From the NCBI RefSeq assembly GCF_016545825.1, contig NC_052614.1, positions 3,758,630-3,822,629 of the forward strand: DNA of 64,000 bases, in the 5' to 3' direction. The notes under the pieces are model-generated. The model was not told the DNA's origin, ran no database searches, and saw nothing but the letters and a program-made list of their open reading frames with translations. Positions 33,575 to 47,869 of the stretch are shown piece after piece. The translations under genes and the position numbers were made by a program. Source of the stretch: Eucalyptus grandis. Lineage: Eukaryota > Streptophyta > Magnoliopsida > Myrtales > Myrtaceae. Within the stretch, counting starts at the first letter, position 1. Each line of letters starts with the position of its first letter.

Positions 33575-33873
33575 CCCTAAGCCAGCCAAACTTCCCCAAG
33601 CCAACTGTTCTCTCTCTCGGGAAGAACGATTTTAGTTAGCTAACGGCCCAAAATGCTCTTTGGAACAGCTTCAACTTTCTCTTGAAATCAACCAAGACCG
33701 ATAACACTCTCTAGGGAACTCCTGTGACCCACTAGCATACACTCATTCCAAATTCGATATAAATGATTCAGAGGGCTTTAGAATCATTCAGAAATTACTA
33801 TCTATATTCTCAAACAAACCAACACAAACAAAATTCAACAAGAAGATCTAGAGAACCGCTGAGAGAGAAGTGA
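33575..33873 (+). promoter_or_regulatory. Promoter of small-protein gene 6
   Basis: It contains AAGCCAGCCAAAC at about 33580, TTTTAGTTAGCTAACGGCCC at about 33628, CTCTAGGGAACTCCTGTG at about 33710 and a GATATAAAT TATA box at 33756-33764. Confidence 0.65.
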
Positions 33874-34155
33874 ATGGCCACCATAGCAACTGAAATGATG
33901 CTTAGGTGTGTCTTTGATGGAAGCTTGTTAGTAGATGATGTGGAGATTGAGCGTAGGCCATACCACCGCAACTGTGGTTGTGCGCTGCACAAGTTGAAAG
34001 GAAGTCATTTGACTGCTTGCTCCCATCATAACAACATATCATTCCCCCGGAAGAATTTATCAACCAACTGCTGTTTGTCCACAGCAGTTTCCAGGTTATC
34101 TTCTCGGTCTTGTGCTGTCGGTGGTTCTTCTGTCAGCAGCAAGGACAGCAAATGA
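33874..34155 (+). CDS. Small Cys/His protein, array copy 6 (93 aa)
   Basis: This copy is intact, with the full consensus: MATIATEMMLRCVFDGSLL, then DVEIERRPYHRNCGCALHK at about residues 22-40, CSHHNN, SFPRKNL, and a Ser-rich tail ending SSVSSKDSK. Together with copies 1, 2 and 4 it forms the A subfamily. The promoter is close to that of the truncated copy 3. The 3' flank to about 34380 is conserved with copy 4. Function unknown. Confidence 0.76.
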   Translation: MATIATEMMLRCVFDGSLLVDDVEIERRPYHRNCGCALHKLKGSHLTACSHHNNISFPRKNLSTNCCLSTAVSRLSSRSCAVGGSSVSSKDSK

Positions 34156-36583
34156 CAGAGAAAAGCATTTTCAAGTAGATGAAAGGTATACATTGGAGGG
34201 TTTGGATGGGAATGAAGAAAAAGGTTAGAAACAGGAGAGCTAATTTTTTTCTTTTATGTTCTTTCTTATTTCTTGTCTTGAGGTGCTACTTGAGCTACAA
34301 AATCTTCAGAGGATAAACAGCACAAGCTTCTTTGCTAGATTCCTTCTGTAAATTCTGCCGATTCTATTGCACACGAATTCTTCTCCTTATATAGTTACAT
34401 GGCATAAGTGTAAAATGCATCCACTTGACATAAGCGACACAACTATTAGCAAGTAAACTTCCTTGCCAATTTGCGGCAACGATGACCGTGGGTTACTGTA
34501 CTCAATAGATAGTTGGATGTCGTAGGATCTCGTATGAAGAAATTCTTTTATGGAAGGTGACCTTAAAAATATGGTAACAACTAAGAGCTGTTTCTTCACA
34601 AATCATCATGGTGTTTGGTTAGTGAATTCAAAAAGGAAATAGACAAATAAAGATAACACCATGGAGGTTCGTTTAAATAACTTCCCCTTTTCTCACTAAT
34701 ATTTCCATATTGTCATGGTTCGCAAATAAACATTTCCCAGGAAGCCTCTCCACATCTCTTTATTCCATATAAATTGCATTATGACATATCATCCTTTTTG
34801 TTATTACTTAAGGTACGTCCTAAAAGGGATTTTTTTTTTTTCCTTGGTTTGCTCATTATGAGAAGATAGTCATGTAACAAAGAAAAAGCAAGAGGAGAGA
34901 GGGGTCGATAAAAACGATTGAGAAAACACAATATATTCAATTTAAGAGAACTCATAAAGAGGTCATTACGTTTTTCTATTATGAGGTTGGATGTCCGGGC
35001 CTCTGAGGGCACCCGACTATTCCTGTCACTTCATGGCAGTGTCTCCCTGTCCATGGTAACAAGCTGATTACAAAGGGAGCAGCCCTTGCCCCTTGCGGTG
35101 GCCAAATAATGTCACTAGCGGAGGTACAATAAAAATTCAAAATCCATATAAACTTTGACAAAAGAAAATGTTCCAAAAGCATCTAACTACCTTAGCACGC
35201 TTCAGATCGGTCAAAATTTCTCTTGATATGAGATAAAATCAGTCAATTAGTTCCCTAGGCGGCAATTCCCAATGGTTAGTAGCTCGTGTCCCATTTGTAT
35301 TTGATCAGAAACGGAGAAAATTATTCTTTTTTTGTGGTTAAAGAAGTGTATGTTTCAGGGTGTGTTACACTTCTAGGACTTGCCATGTATCTCTCCCAAA
35401 GGAGAGATGAATGACAATTTTTTCTCTTAGTAAGGCATCAAAATAGAGAAGTCATTGAGAAAACAACCACAATACAGAAGGATCTAAGAGCTAAGAAAAT
35501 TGGTTCCAAGATAAACAATATATAATTGAAGAAGCAAGATATTCTATTCTGACCAAATTTCATCCTCTCTGATAAGGGAGATGAAAAGTTGCCGAGGAAA
35601 ATAATTTCTTGAGACGCGGATCAACAAGAGAATACTCTGGTGGCGTTTTTGTTGATATTAACAAGGTATTGTTCTCAGATGAAAAGAATAAGCATCCAAA
35701 GGTTGTCTGCAAAGAAAGTTAAACGTAACAAATACAGACAAAGAGTCAGCGCAGAGTCCTAGGTGTTCATACAAAAGACCTTTAGTCTGACCATAACGAA
35801 CGTTTGTAAGCATTCACTGCGCTAACAAATTGGTCAAAGAAAAAGACATCCCTTTGGACAGATCTTTCTTGTAGCAAATAATTCTTGGATTTTGTTTGTA
35901 CCGGTCGAGGGCAAACAAGCCAAGCTGAGAAAAGATTTCACCCTCAAAATTGTTTCGGTTTATTCGGAGCCAGTTTCACCCTCCAATGTCAGCTCATGGC
36001 TAGCCAAGCGCAGCTGCTCAAGTTTCTCAAACTCCGAACTTACCCCTACCAAAAGGCAAAGGACAATTAGGATTCAAGATATCACTGCAATTTCAGCTAA
36101 TTGAATGGCCAAGAACACAAAAGAGAATAGTTTATAAATCCTCAGAAATTCCACCAGCGTCATTTTCTTTCTCTCGGGAACTCCTAATCCTAACGACCAA
36201 AATCAATACTACATTTATAAGGATGCATCCAAAACCATGCAAAATATTCGAGAATTCAAAGAATTAAATCAGGCATAATGAAAAGATTCGCGGTTAGGAC
36301 AAGTTTTTACTCTTCTCTAACTGCATTCGGAGGATGCGCGATGAAAAGGACACCGTCTCTGAATTTCAAGACATGGAAGCCAATTCAATCAACAGATTCA
36401 TTCCAATCTACTTTCTAAAGTAGTTCCAGGCCATGCACTGCCACTTGAATTTGTCATGATGACAAACTAGAGTGCGTTTACTATTGTAGGACAGAATGAT
36501 GCACACAAAGTATATAATATTGAAACTACTGTTGATCAAAGATATTATACACTTAGGATCCCATGCTTTAATACACATTATTG
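34156..36583. other. Spacer of module 2, left part
   Basis: No gene. It aligns in pieces with 30454-32600. It includes the second copy of the SINE-like remnant (about 34980-35110). 35880-36100 has short overlapping ORFs without recognisable domains. Confidence 0.55.
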
Positions 36584-37647
<1,064 letters not shown>

Positions 37648-38499
37648 CACATTATTGCCAATTATTTCTTATTTTCATTTTAGCAACAAGAATTACCCTT
37701 CACCATGCTCTTGTAACAGACAGCATCGCCTATACTGCAGGTTGTTAAAGCAATATTATGTATGTGGGATTTGAAGCTCACGGAATAACAACTTACTTTA
37801 GGATCATTTATGACATCATTTTCGTTCCTATCAAGTTAATCAAGTTTGCCAGTCAAAGCACGATCATGATAACTTCCTCAATAGGGAAACATTTTTAGGA
37901 CTTGCTTAGCATCACATCTATAAGCCGGCCTCGTTTTATTTAATAACAGTGTGTAATCTCAAGAAATCAATTACATGAACCTAGATGCAATCACACAGCA
38001 CGGTTGCTCCCGTGCACACACTTTCTGCACAAATTTGTGTGGCAGTGAAAACCGTCAAATTTTGTAGGAAGAATTCACACATTGCATCAGCTAGCCTTTC
38101 ATCAAAACCAAGTACAATAGAGGATGCATGACCAAAAAATTCCATTACGGTGAAAAGTAATATACACTACACAGTAGAGGACACTTTTTTTCCCCTCATA
38201 TCTTTGAGAAAAATGTATTAGCAGCTCTCCACCCAATGCCATTTGATTAGAATCTCTCTTCAACACTAATAATATTCGCATTGATAACCGAGTTACGAAA
38301 CTCTGTAAAATGGAAGCGGTTTAGTATTCATCGCCCAAACTATCTTTCCTAGAACAAGGAACTGTTGTTTAGAAATAACCTAACTCGTGAATTTTTCTTC
38401 CTTGTCAAACGAAAACATCAAAGGCTGGATCCTCTAGTAATTCCAAACATTGTCCTTCAAGCATAAACAAACATTTCTTAAGATCCAACACTAACAAAT

Positions 38500-38597
38500 T
38501 AGAATACCCACTTCGGAAAAATCTATGCTGGCTATGACCTTAAAAGCTAATGGAAATTTCAAAGCCCAAACACAAGCCAAGCCAAGCCAAGCCAAGA

Positions 38598-38651
<54 letters not shown>

Positions 38652-38905
38652 GCGTGAGGAATCACAGCATCCCTAGGACATTGCGTACTTGTTAACTAAC
38701 TTAACAAAAATACCACATAACAAGAATCTTGGCAATTCTAAAATCACGAAGCTCTCTCTTTAGAACATCAATCCTCTCTAACGTATGTGATTTCCAGCTT
38801 TATATATATGCTCGCAGAGTACACAAGACTTTCAAAACTTTGAAGATACTACAACTTTAGTCAAAGACGGCACACAATAAACTAAGAAGGAAGACCGAGA
38901 AGATA
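38500..38905 (+). promoter_or_regulatory. C-type promoter of small-protein gene 7
   Basis: It contains CCCACTTCGGAAAAATCTAT at about 38508, (CCAAG)n at 38575-38597, (CT)n at 38602-38647, TTGTTAACTAACTTAAC at about 38690 and TATATATATG at 38801-38810. Confidence 0.65.
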
Positions 38906-39139
38906 ATGACCACCTTAGCTGTTGAGATGATGCTTCATTGTGTGCTTGAAGGAAGCTTATCGCTGAATGACATGGAGATTGAGCGCTGGCCATACCACCG
39001 CAATTGCAGCTGTCCACTGCACAAGTTAAAAGGCACTTGCCCAAGTGCTTGTGACAGACATAGAAATGTTTCACACCCCAGAAAAGATTCCTGGAAGGAT
39101 TGTTGTCTATCAGTGATAGTTTCCACTTGCTCTTCTTAG
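38906..39139 (+). CDS. Small Cys/His protein, array copy 7 (77 aa)
   Basis: This is the only intact C-type member. It reads MTTLAVEMMLHCVLEGSLS, then LNDMEIERWPYHRNCSCPLHK (the core carries W and S-x-P substitutions but keeps H-x2-C-x-C-x2-H), then CPSACDRHRN, SHPRKDS and a shorter tail ending TCSS. It lacks the Ser/Lys C-terminal extension of the A-type proteins and has extra cysteines. The promoter is of the same kind as those of copy 5 and the relic at 25050. Function unknown. Confidence 0.7.
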   Translation: MTTLAVEMMLHCVLEGSLSLNDMEIERWPYHRNCSCPLHKLKGTCPSACDRHRNVSHPRKDSWKDCCLSVIVSTCSS

Positions 39140-41660
39140 TCTTTCCCATTAGTTAGCAGCTTTTTAGTTAGCATCAGAGACACTTATGAAGCAGCTTTAG
39201 CAGAACGATGACGTGTCCATAGTGTAGGGAAATTTGTGTTAAACATAGAAGAGGAAAGGTTAGGAATGAAGAGGAAATTTTTTTCTTCTAGTTCTTTTTA
39301 TCCTTTTTTCCCCTTTCATAGCCTTGATGGTTCCTCAAGGACAAACAGTCCTTTAGAGAATAAGTAACATCAGTTCAAACTTTGTAAAACAGAGTGTGTA
39401 CTGTAGATATCATATGGAAGCATCTTCTTTGCTCCTCCTTTTTTTCTTCAAATTTAAGACTAAAATGAAAAAAACAAAAAAGAATATAACTACAAAGGTA
39501 TGCTCAGTTCAATGCTCTTTTATACTTCAAAGTCTGTGGAATTATTTGTTATAATATCATTCCACGTCACTTGACAACGAGTCTTAAGTGCTTTTTATAT
39601 TTATGTAGTCTCTCTCCACCGATTAACTTAAACTTTTGTGTTAAAATTTTAACATAGTATCAAAGCGGATGCTATCCCTTACAATCATCCCACAGGACAA
39701 TAAGTCTTAAATGCTCTTTATATTCATGTAATCTCTTTTCACGGTTTAGCTTAAGCTTTTGGTTGGACTTTCTAACATTATTAAACTCTTTGGTTTGTCT
39801 AATTCATCTTGTCACTTGGTTATTTCCTAAGATGATCTGAGAACAAGTTAAAGGTAATATTCATCTTCTTTCTTAGACCATTATATTCCTCATAAATGCT
39901 TCCTTTAGTAAGTTTAGGTTTAACCTCATGTACACAGCCTTGACAGTTTTTTTTTTTTTTTTTTTTTTTTGGAAAAAACAATTAAGGACTTTGGGAGATT
40001 TTACCCTCCACCAGCTTAGCATCGGCATGGATGAACAATTCTAATGATCGAATCCCGTTATTTTAGATGAAAAGAAGCAAATAAAAGATAAAATTTGACC
40101 GATATGCCTTTTAGTTTTCAATTTTGATGCCACGTACTGGAGGTGATGTTAATTATTCAGGAGTTTGTCTGCAGAAATACATTGATTTTTCCTAAGTTAT
40201 ATTCCCAAAAACAATTTAGTAGAGAATACTAATGTGCAATAACTTCATTATCAATTCGGTGTGCAGATTAATAATTCCTACATTAATAATTTGTACCAAA
40301 ACATATATGCCGACATGAATTCAGGTGAATAAGTATAGGTGCTCCTTAAACAAGTTTTTTACAGAATACGTCTAGTTTGGACTGAATTGAACTACAAAAG
40401 CCATGTCCAGCCAAGCCAACCTAACATCTGAAGCCATATTCACAGCTGGCTTTCCATATTATGGAATCAAGAAAACCCTCGAATACTCCGTTATTAGTTA
40501 ACCAACCAGACAAGAACACTCATGGCAAAATTAACGACATTTCTTGAATTCTACTAAAAAAGTAAAATAGGTTTATGACTATTTGGACAATTTTCCCGAG
40601 AATACTAATGTGCAATAACTTCATTATCAATTCGGTGTGCAGATTAATAATTCATACAATAATAATTTGTACCAAAACATATATGCCGACATGAATTCAG
40701 GTGAATAAGTATAGGTGCTGCTTAAACAAGTTGCTATTTATTTGTTTTAACGCAAACTCACCATAGAACAAGAAACAGTCAAACCAAAACAAAGGAATTA
40801 TATACATATAGACAAAACAGAGCCAGTTGTGCATATAACAACATTTCTAGGCATTCACTTGCCTAACGGATTTGGTAGAAAAGTCCAGCAGAGTCCGTTG
40901 GAGACATCTACGCAAATCCTTGAACAAACACCGCAATAAACTTCAGAAGCCATAGTCAGCCAACGCATTTTGGCTAGGACTCTCTCCATTTCAACCAAAT
41001 TGTCAACTAAAATGTATCTTTAAATATTTAGATTCTGCGTGTTATTTTGGCATAAATGTTTCTTTCAATTGCTGTCAGAATGAAGAAGCCGATGTCTACA
41101 GTTTAACATGTAAATGAATTTACAACAAGGATCCAAATACACTACAAATTAATTCATTTACATGTGTGATACTATTAGAAACTTACGCAATTTTCTCAAC
41201 GAGAGAGTTGTCTTGACCATCCTATTTTTTAGTAATCTAGCGAAAAGCTGGAAAAGCATAGGATACTTCACTGTGTCTAAAGATAGGTGCAAAAAGTTTA
41301 GTCTTGTGAAGAACAAGAAACATGAAAAGATTTTATTCAACCTTGGCCTAACATCTCCCATATTACTTATATTAGAAAATACTCTACTGGCGATTTGAAC
41401 TATATTTTACAAGGTTCATGGATCAAGAAACAATTGTCAAAAGGCATAACCAAAGAAAGCTAAACAATTTTCAGAAAAGACAAGAATTCAATCTCAAATC
41501 CTACTTATACATACATACAATCGCCAGTTTCACACAAAACAATGGTGCAAAGATTCGCTCTAACGAATAGCCTGAAAGAGACATATATTGGACAAATACA
41601 TGCTACGCTCATTACGCCCTTGAAGCTCACTCCTCAGTGCCCTAAGCCAACCAAGCCGCC
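39140..41660. other. Decayed end of the array: upstream fragments without genes
   Basis: 40380-40560 is like the promoter of copy 1 (CAAGAAAACCCTCGAA, CGTTATTAGTTAACCAACC, ATTAACGACATTTCTTGAATT). 40215-40370 and 40595-40725 are direct repeats of each other. 40740-41000 matches 27380-27600, and 41460-41650 matches the upstream sequence of copy 6. None is followed by a family ORF. 39950-39971 is a poly(T) run followed by possible SINE-like sequence. Confidence 0.6.
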
Positions 41661-42008
41661 AATGGCCACTGGCCAGTCGTCGGCCATCACCATAACTGGT
41701 GATTGGCCAAGGCCAAGAAAAAGGAAGAAAAGGAAAAAAGGAAAAAAGGAAAAGGCCATGGAAGAAGAAGAAACGAAAAGAAAAAAATTAAAAATTGAAA
41801 AATCGATTTTAAAAAAAAAAAAAAATTATTAAAAATGAGTGCATGCAAGAAAAGATTTTCTTTACCAAATAGTGAAAAAAAAAATTCTAGTTCATTTTCA
41901 AATTTCAAGCAACCACTGAAAAATATGGTTATTTTCCTAGAAAATGACTTCGTAGAAAAATAATTTCTAGAAACACCATATTTTTCGCGAAACAAATGGA
42001 GCCTAAGT
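41661..42008. mobile_element. AT-rich MITE-like sequence interrupting a unit fragment
   Basis: The array-type upstream sequence stops at CCCTAAGCCAACCAAGCCGCC. It is replaced by CGGCCATCACC, then a purine-rich stretch, and ends with CGAAACAAATGGAGCCTAA, a terminus common to plant non-autonomous DNA elements. The left end is not defined. Confidence 0.4.
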
Positions 42009-43123
42009 TATTGCATTACTAGAAAAATAAAATAAAATAAAAATTCATTAAAAAAATAAAGCATGTACTATGTTTGCTAAGATTGATCAAGAAAGAGTTG
42101 ATTTTATGTAAGTGAAAACTAAAGCAAAGTGACCCAAAAGTGAAAGTATGTAATGTAGTAGCTCTAATTAACTTCAAGAAGTCAATTTCATGTAATTTGT
42201 TTATTTTTTTGCTAATTTCGCTTTAGATCTTAGAGAGGATCGGGAGTTTGGTTTGTGCCACCAGAATAATTGGTGCCTTTGTCTTTTAGGTGATCAAGTC
42301 GGATTTCTTTTTCTTTCAATAAATTAGGTTGAGACCTCCTTACCAAAACCAAACAAAAAAAATTATGGTAAGGTATTTAATGTGCCTTAGTAAGTAATTG
42401 TGAATTTAGACTAAAAAAAGAGTAGGGCCACTTTGCAGGAATTGACATCATAGAGAAGCCAAAATTATACTTGAAATCTGCTACTTTAATTGCAGTCATC
42501 TCAAACCGAACTCTAGTAATAGTTGGTATTTAGCACATCAATTGCATGCCCTCCTTGAGTTCTCCATAGGCTTTATCATTGGTGGGCCTAGCCAAGCAAG
42601 GACTGGGCTTAGCCCATCTTGGGGCTAGACTGAACAACGTTTTCGATACTGACCCATGTCCGGGCCCATCAACTGTGTATGCAAATAGGAAACCAAAAAG
42701 AAATGGATTGTTATGCTCACGAAGATGCTATTCATGAGCTATTTATGAGCTAAAGCCTCCATCTATTTGAATGGTCGATGGTTTTGGATCTTTGTAATGA
42801 AGGCCCATCTTGATGAAGCCTAAGTATTGGAGTGGCCAAACTATCAATCCAAGCTTCTTCTTCTTTTTCCCCCACATATTTCTCTCCTCTCAATGAGGAC
42901 CTTACTCATATAAAAGGAAAATTCAGTCATAGTCTAGTTCAGAATTTCCAAAGGAACTTTGGGCCTCCATAGGCCTTGGGCCAAATTTTTGGGGTATGGT
43001 AATACAATCTCAAAGGCCTTTGATGCAAAGTTTTGCTTTGCACATCCATGCAACTCAAGACAAGCGCCGCTCCACCCCCACACCCCCTATTTCCCTCCCC
43101 TCCCCAGCCCGCCTCCCGCTACC
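42009..43123. other. Intergenic, no gene recognised
   Basis: AT-rich sequence with short unsupported ORFs. The region 42950-43060 has phrases like those in the element at 13971 (CCTTTGATGCAAAG), so it is probably transposon debris. Confidence 0.5.
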
Positions 43124-43275
43124 GGGAAATGCACCGGAGGATGAAATTTTCCTTTCAACTTTCAACTAAATTATTAAAAAAAAAAGAACTATTACGTTTT
43201 ATTTGAGAGAATGACGGTAAAACTGAAATTTAAATAATTTAGTTAGGGCAAAGTTTTATCCTCCGTGCATTTCCC
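43124..43275. mobile_element. 152-bp MITE
   Basis: The ends are near-perfect inverted repeats: GGGAAATGCACCGGAGGATG at the left, and read inward from the right GGGAAATGCACGGAGGATAA. Inner TAAATTATT/AATAATTTA arms follow. It has no coding capacity, and I could not define a target duplication with confidence. Confidence 0.75.
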
Positions 43276-44156
43276 AAGTGAAAACATAATAGAGGGAAAG
43301 AAGGGAGCTTAGATTTGAACTACGTTGCATGACCTCGATGGCCCGCCGCTTGGGTCACAAACATCAACATTGCCTCATGTGGGTCACACAACTTAGGCAG
43401 CCTTCATTTGGGAGTGCACACACAATGGCTTGTCCCTGGGGTCACACTGCATCGGTGTCGCCTTGTCTAAAGTCATGTAACCTAGGCGTCACATCCATTC
43501 TCCTTTTTTTTCACTTTAAATTTTGTTTTTGTCATGAGTATTTACAAATTGTTAATTGGACCCTATTTGCTTTTCATAAAAGTTTTCGAGTCCACGTTAT
43601 CCACATCAATAAAAAATTTTAGGCAAAAGTTACCCAAAACACACCTATATCATTAGAGTTTTACAAGAAAGTCAAGAATGGCAAAGGGACAAAAAAAATA
43701 TTATTAGTGTATTCCACAAAAGATCGCACTGATACTTCAAATCGAAATTGTGAAACAAAGAGTCTTTTGTACAATAAAACCTTCAATAAACAACCTTCCT
43801 CAACAAAATTGGGTATGGTCTTGCTATCTCTAGGAGATCTGTTGGAGCAACAAACGTCAAAATGATGAAAACAATGAAGAGTTTGGTAAGATCTTGAGTA
43901 TCTTGACTATCTAGACAAGCTACAGTCAAAATAAGTTTTGGAAATCTAACCATCAAAGGCAAATTACATCACACACATCTCGGGCATGGGAGAGAAATGG
44001 ACGTCTCTTCCGGTCGAGACAACTTGGCAAATCTGTGTAAGATCCATGTTCATGTCGACTGATGGATCACCAACCCCCACACCCAAAAGTCACGTCACAT
44101 TGAGAAAAAAAATAAAAACGAGGATTTTTGTTAGGTCAACAACACCAAGGATCCCA
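43276..44156. other. Intergenic, no gene recognised
   Basis: 43330-43500 has degenerate GGGTCAC/CACACTG-type repeats like the GC-rich cores of the mobile elements in this window. The rest is unremarkable AT-rich sequence. Confidence 0.5.
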
Positions 44157-44572
44157 TGATTTTGTAGGGAAAATGGGGTGCCTAATTGATTGAATTTGAA
44201 TTCCTCTTGATCACTTTGTTGTTTTAAAAAAGGGAAATTTGCCCTAAGCTAATGCATTTTTTTGAGTTCTGAACTTGCCCCTGATGAAGAAAATCAGCTG
44301 GAAAAAAATAGCAACGAGGGACCACTATCGTCAAGAACCAAATCACTGCGCCAAATTTGGCCTTTGATTTGTAGGGCCCATGGGGTGCCTAATTGATTGA
44401 ATTTGAATTCCTCCTGATCTCTTTGCTGTTTGGGAAAAAAGAAAAAAAGAAATTTGCCCTGATCTAATGCATTTTTCTGAATTCTGAACTTGCCCCTGAT
44501 GAAGAAATCAGCAGGAAGAAAATAGCAACAAGGGACCACTATCTTCAAGCACCAAATCACTGCAGCAAAAGG
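44157..44572. repeat. Tandem duplication, unit about 205 bp
   Basis: Two adjacent copies share GGGGTGCCTAATTGATTGAA, TGAACTTGCCCCTGATGAAG and ACCACTATC-TCAAG-ACCAAATCACTGC. The copies differ by scattered substitutions and an A-rich insertion. It has no coding meaning. Confidence 0.85.
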
Positions 44573-47500
44573 AGAAGCTTTTCCCGAGACTTATAAAATA
44601 AATATTGCAGCATCGCAGGGTCAACATCAGTAGGAAAACAAAGGGGCGATTTTCTATTTTACAAAAAACAGAAAAGAAAAGCCAAAGATGGAGAAGTGTG
44701 TGGGTCTGCAAAGGTTTGGCAGAAGACGTAATTGAACTCATCATCTACCCTTTACAGGAAATTAAACCTCAGCAGAGATTGAAATAAGGTACAATGATAA
44801 GAGGGCTGAAGATTCCGCTCCTCAGTTCTTTTCAAGATTTGATAGATTTCAACTTTTGCCTTCATGTCATTCAATGGAGACCAATCCCATTTCCATCCCA
44901 TCTAGGTACACCGTTCCATGCGTTGATGATGACGATGATAAAACGAAAATTTTTTCTACAAGACTGATTCATAAATTGACATGATATGACATGACATGTT
45001 CTTTTTGTGATGCTCAAATATGATTGAATTGTATCATGTGACTATATAAATCAATCGTCTGCACCTCTAGCATTATTTCCCGCGCAGGTACAACTCGAAA
45101 AAGGATATTTTGAGACCTTGCGTAAATCACAAGAGAATTCCTTTACTTAAAAATCTATGGAGTTTTTCTGCTTGTTACAAGATAAAAACCCTTGATCTTG
45201 ATGCTGAATGTAAAAAGTTGGTCCACCAAATGATGCATATAGATCGAATTGAATTCCCACATTTGTCTTGTCGTTTTCAAAATTGCAAGGTGCTTTCGAA
45301 ATTGCAACGTGCATGTAGCATGTACTATTCCACTGGTATTATTGTGTCAATGATGCTTATCAATTCCAAATCAACAAGACAACAAAAAGAAAATTTTACT
45401 ATTTTCTGGCTCCGAAGATGCTAAGCCATAATTTGAAAAGATGAGCGCAATCCCTAAATTTCTATACTGTAGACGAATTGTCAATCAATTATCAATCATT
45501 CCTTTGTGATTAAGACATTTCATAGGATGACATTCGCTGTGTTATAGTTTTCATGCCTTGATGTTAAGAAGTTGGATAATTCACAACCGTCCAGTTATAA
45601 CGACGGCCATCAATTTATTTTCGAATTTTGTCTCAAGTTAGATTGATAATAACGAGAGAGTTCGTTAATTGGAATTAGAATCTATTGAAAGACAACGCGT
45701 AAAATTGATCAAAGTTTTTACTGCCCTCCAAAAGTTCTTTGCTTCCGATTCCAACAAAACAACAACCTATGATCTCCCACATTCTCCGGGGAAAGATAAA
45801 CATCAATAATTCATATGGGAATTTGTAAAGTGAATGCGACAATAAGAAGGACAAATAAAAGTTAGAAGAAAGATAAGAGAAGCCGATGATTTCTGAAATA
45901 TCAGAAAAAGTTTGTAATACAATATGAGCATCAGTAAGTCACCAACGCAGCACCGGAAAAAGCAGGTCTTCAGCAACCTTTCTTTCTAACAATTTTTCAA
46001 TGGCAGCCAAATCTTTCAGAAATCCGGCACCAATGGAGGAAAAGTCCGCCTTTTGGGAATGAAACAGTAGAATTGTCCCATCAAGAGAAATTTCAGTCAT
46101 TGCTCGTACAGTTTGGCGCAATCGTCAGGTTCATCCAAAGCAGATGAAAACAGTAGACTAGCGAGCAGTGGTGATTAGAAAGGAGTCCTTGTCAACCAAA
46201 AGCCAACAAAAACGCTCTTGAGTTAAAGTTCATCTGAGTCCGCACACGTTCAGAAGGTCAAGGACTGGTAGTGGGTTCAGTACAAACTTCATTTTCGTGT
46301 GGGGGTTGTGAAGTTCGGAGCCTCAAGCTCGAAAGGGTCCACCCTGGACATGAACTCGAGGACACTAGGAATGGACAGCAATCTCAAAAAGAAGCAGGGC
46401 CAAACCTGGTTCGTCATGTTGCTATTAGGGGGCGAACCATGAGCGCGCGAATTGAACAGGAGAGCCCCTGCCCGAGAGCCGCTCGGCGCGGATCTATGGC
46501 GACATTTGGGAACTGGAATTCCTAGATCATTAGCTCGCTTCCTAGACAGAGTTACGCAAAGTTGCTGTGCGAGGGATTCGAGAGGAGGGAGAAAAGGGGC
46601 CCGTGAATGAGATGATGGGCTCTATTGAAAACGAGTGATGGGAAGGGGAAGGGGGAGAGTGGGGTTGGTGAAGGCGACCTGAGCGCGAATATGAGCAAAG
46701 GACTTGGGATTGGAGAGGGATGGGGGACCATGGAAAAGGGGCATCGACCGAAGACGTGGGCAGCAAGCTCCACCCTCCACATGGTTTCGATTCGTGTTCA
46801 TCATGCAATAAAAGTAAAAGATGAGAAAACCCAATGTAGAGGAGGGACCACCCCGATCGGTCACGATCGCATCCATCTGCCCTCTCCGATGAGAAGATGT
46901 TTGGGGATTGTCATCCGCTGTATCATCCGTTAGCATCACCACGTGACCGTAGTCGATGTTAACATTATTAGTCGGCAAATGATATATTCTAGAAGTGAGT
47001 AGTTTCAGATTCCGTAAAAGTTTAACCTAGAACTCAAAACTTATCTATTGGAACATATTCCTCATTTTTTAGAAATTGGAATCTATCCTATCACAAGTTC
47101 TAGGATCGATTTTAAGGTCTACCCAAATTCTATATGTATTATTAATAGAATAATTGTAGTAAATTATCACATTTAATAATCATCATTTGTTACTATAATT
47201 TACTGACCATAACTTATATTTAGACAAAAAAAATTAATAAAATAAAAGTCTCAGTTATAAGATGAAAGTTCTAAATGATATATGCAAAGCCGAATGTCAT
47301 GAGAATATTGCAAGATTACGTAAAAACATAAACCAAGAAAAATATAAAAACTTGTTCTCGATTATAGGTTAAAAATTCCAGATTTAAGGTTTCACCAATC
47401 TAAAACCTAGAACTTACCCATTAGAGTAGGTTTTCCAATTTTTGAAACTTGGAACCAACTCCACATACCTTGGAGCCTGGAACCAGAAAGATTCTCATCA

Positions 47501-47869
47501 GTCTGGTTCTTAGGTGTCCAATTCCAAGTTTCATGTTCTATCATGAAATCATGCTCACTCCTAATATAACTGATGCCGCTATACGATAGTTTGGCTAGGA
47601 AAGCACTATACGACAAAACTCGAAATTCATGTCATGTTTCCTTGTAACTTAGGAGGAAAGTTGAAAAGTTCAATAGAAGAGGAAATCAAAGATGCGTTGC
47701 TCCACTTGCAAATCCCTATGAGCTATCACAAATCAATAGTCACATAGACAAAGACTGTCCTTTTTCAAGTGGAAGGAATCATGTTAATAATCATGAGAGA
47801 CAATTTGGTTCAATAATGATAAATGAAATCTTCTTCAAATGCAAGGAATCGGTCCATTAGAGCAAATGG
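44573..47869. other. Intergenic, weak coding hints only
   Basis: No gene is supported. A minus-strand frame at 45939-46121 has ordinary protein-like composition but no recognised domain. 46270-46960 is more GC-rich with short overlapping ORFs on both strands. 46990-47600 contains TAGAACTCAAAACTTA/ACCTAGAACTTACCCATT-type repeats that look like transposon remains. Confidence 0.45.

Noticed and set aside
39947..40080. Poly(T) run followed by possible SINE in reverse orientation
   Set aside because: A weak box B-like GGGATTCGATC is present, but no target duplication or clear head could be found.
46542..46978. Overlapping ORFs of 76-118 codons on both strands
   Set aside because: No motif, no splice or promoter support, and mutual overlap in a GC-richer patch. 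Probably chance.
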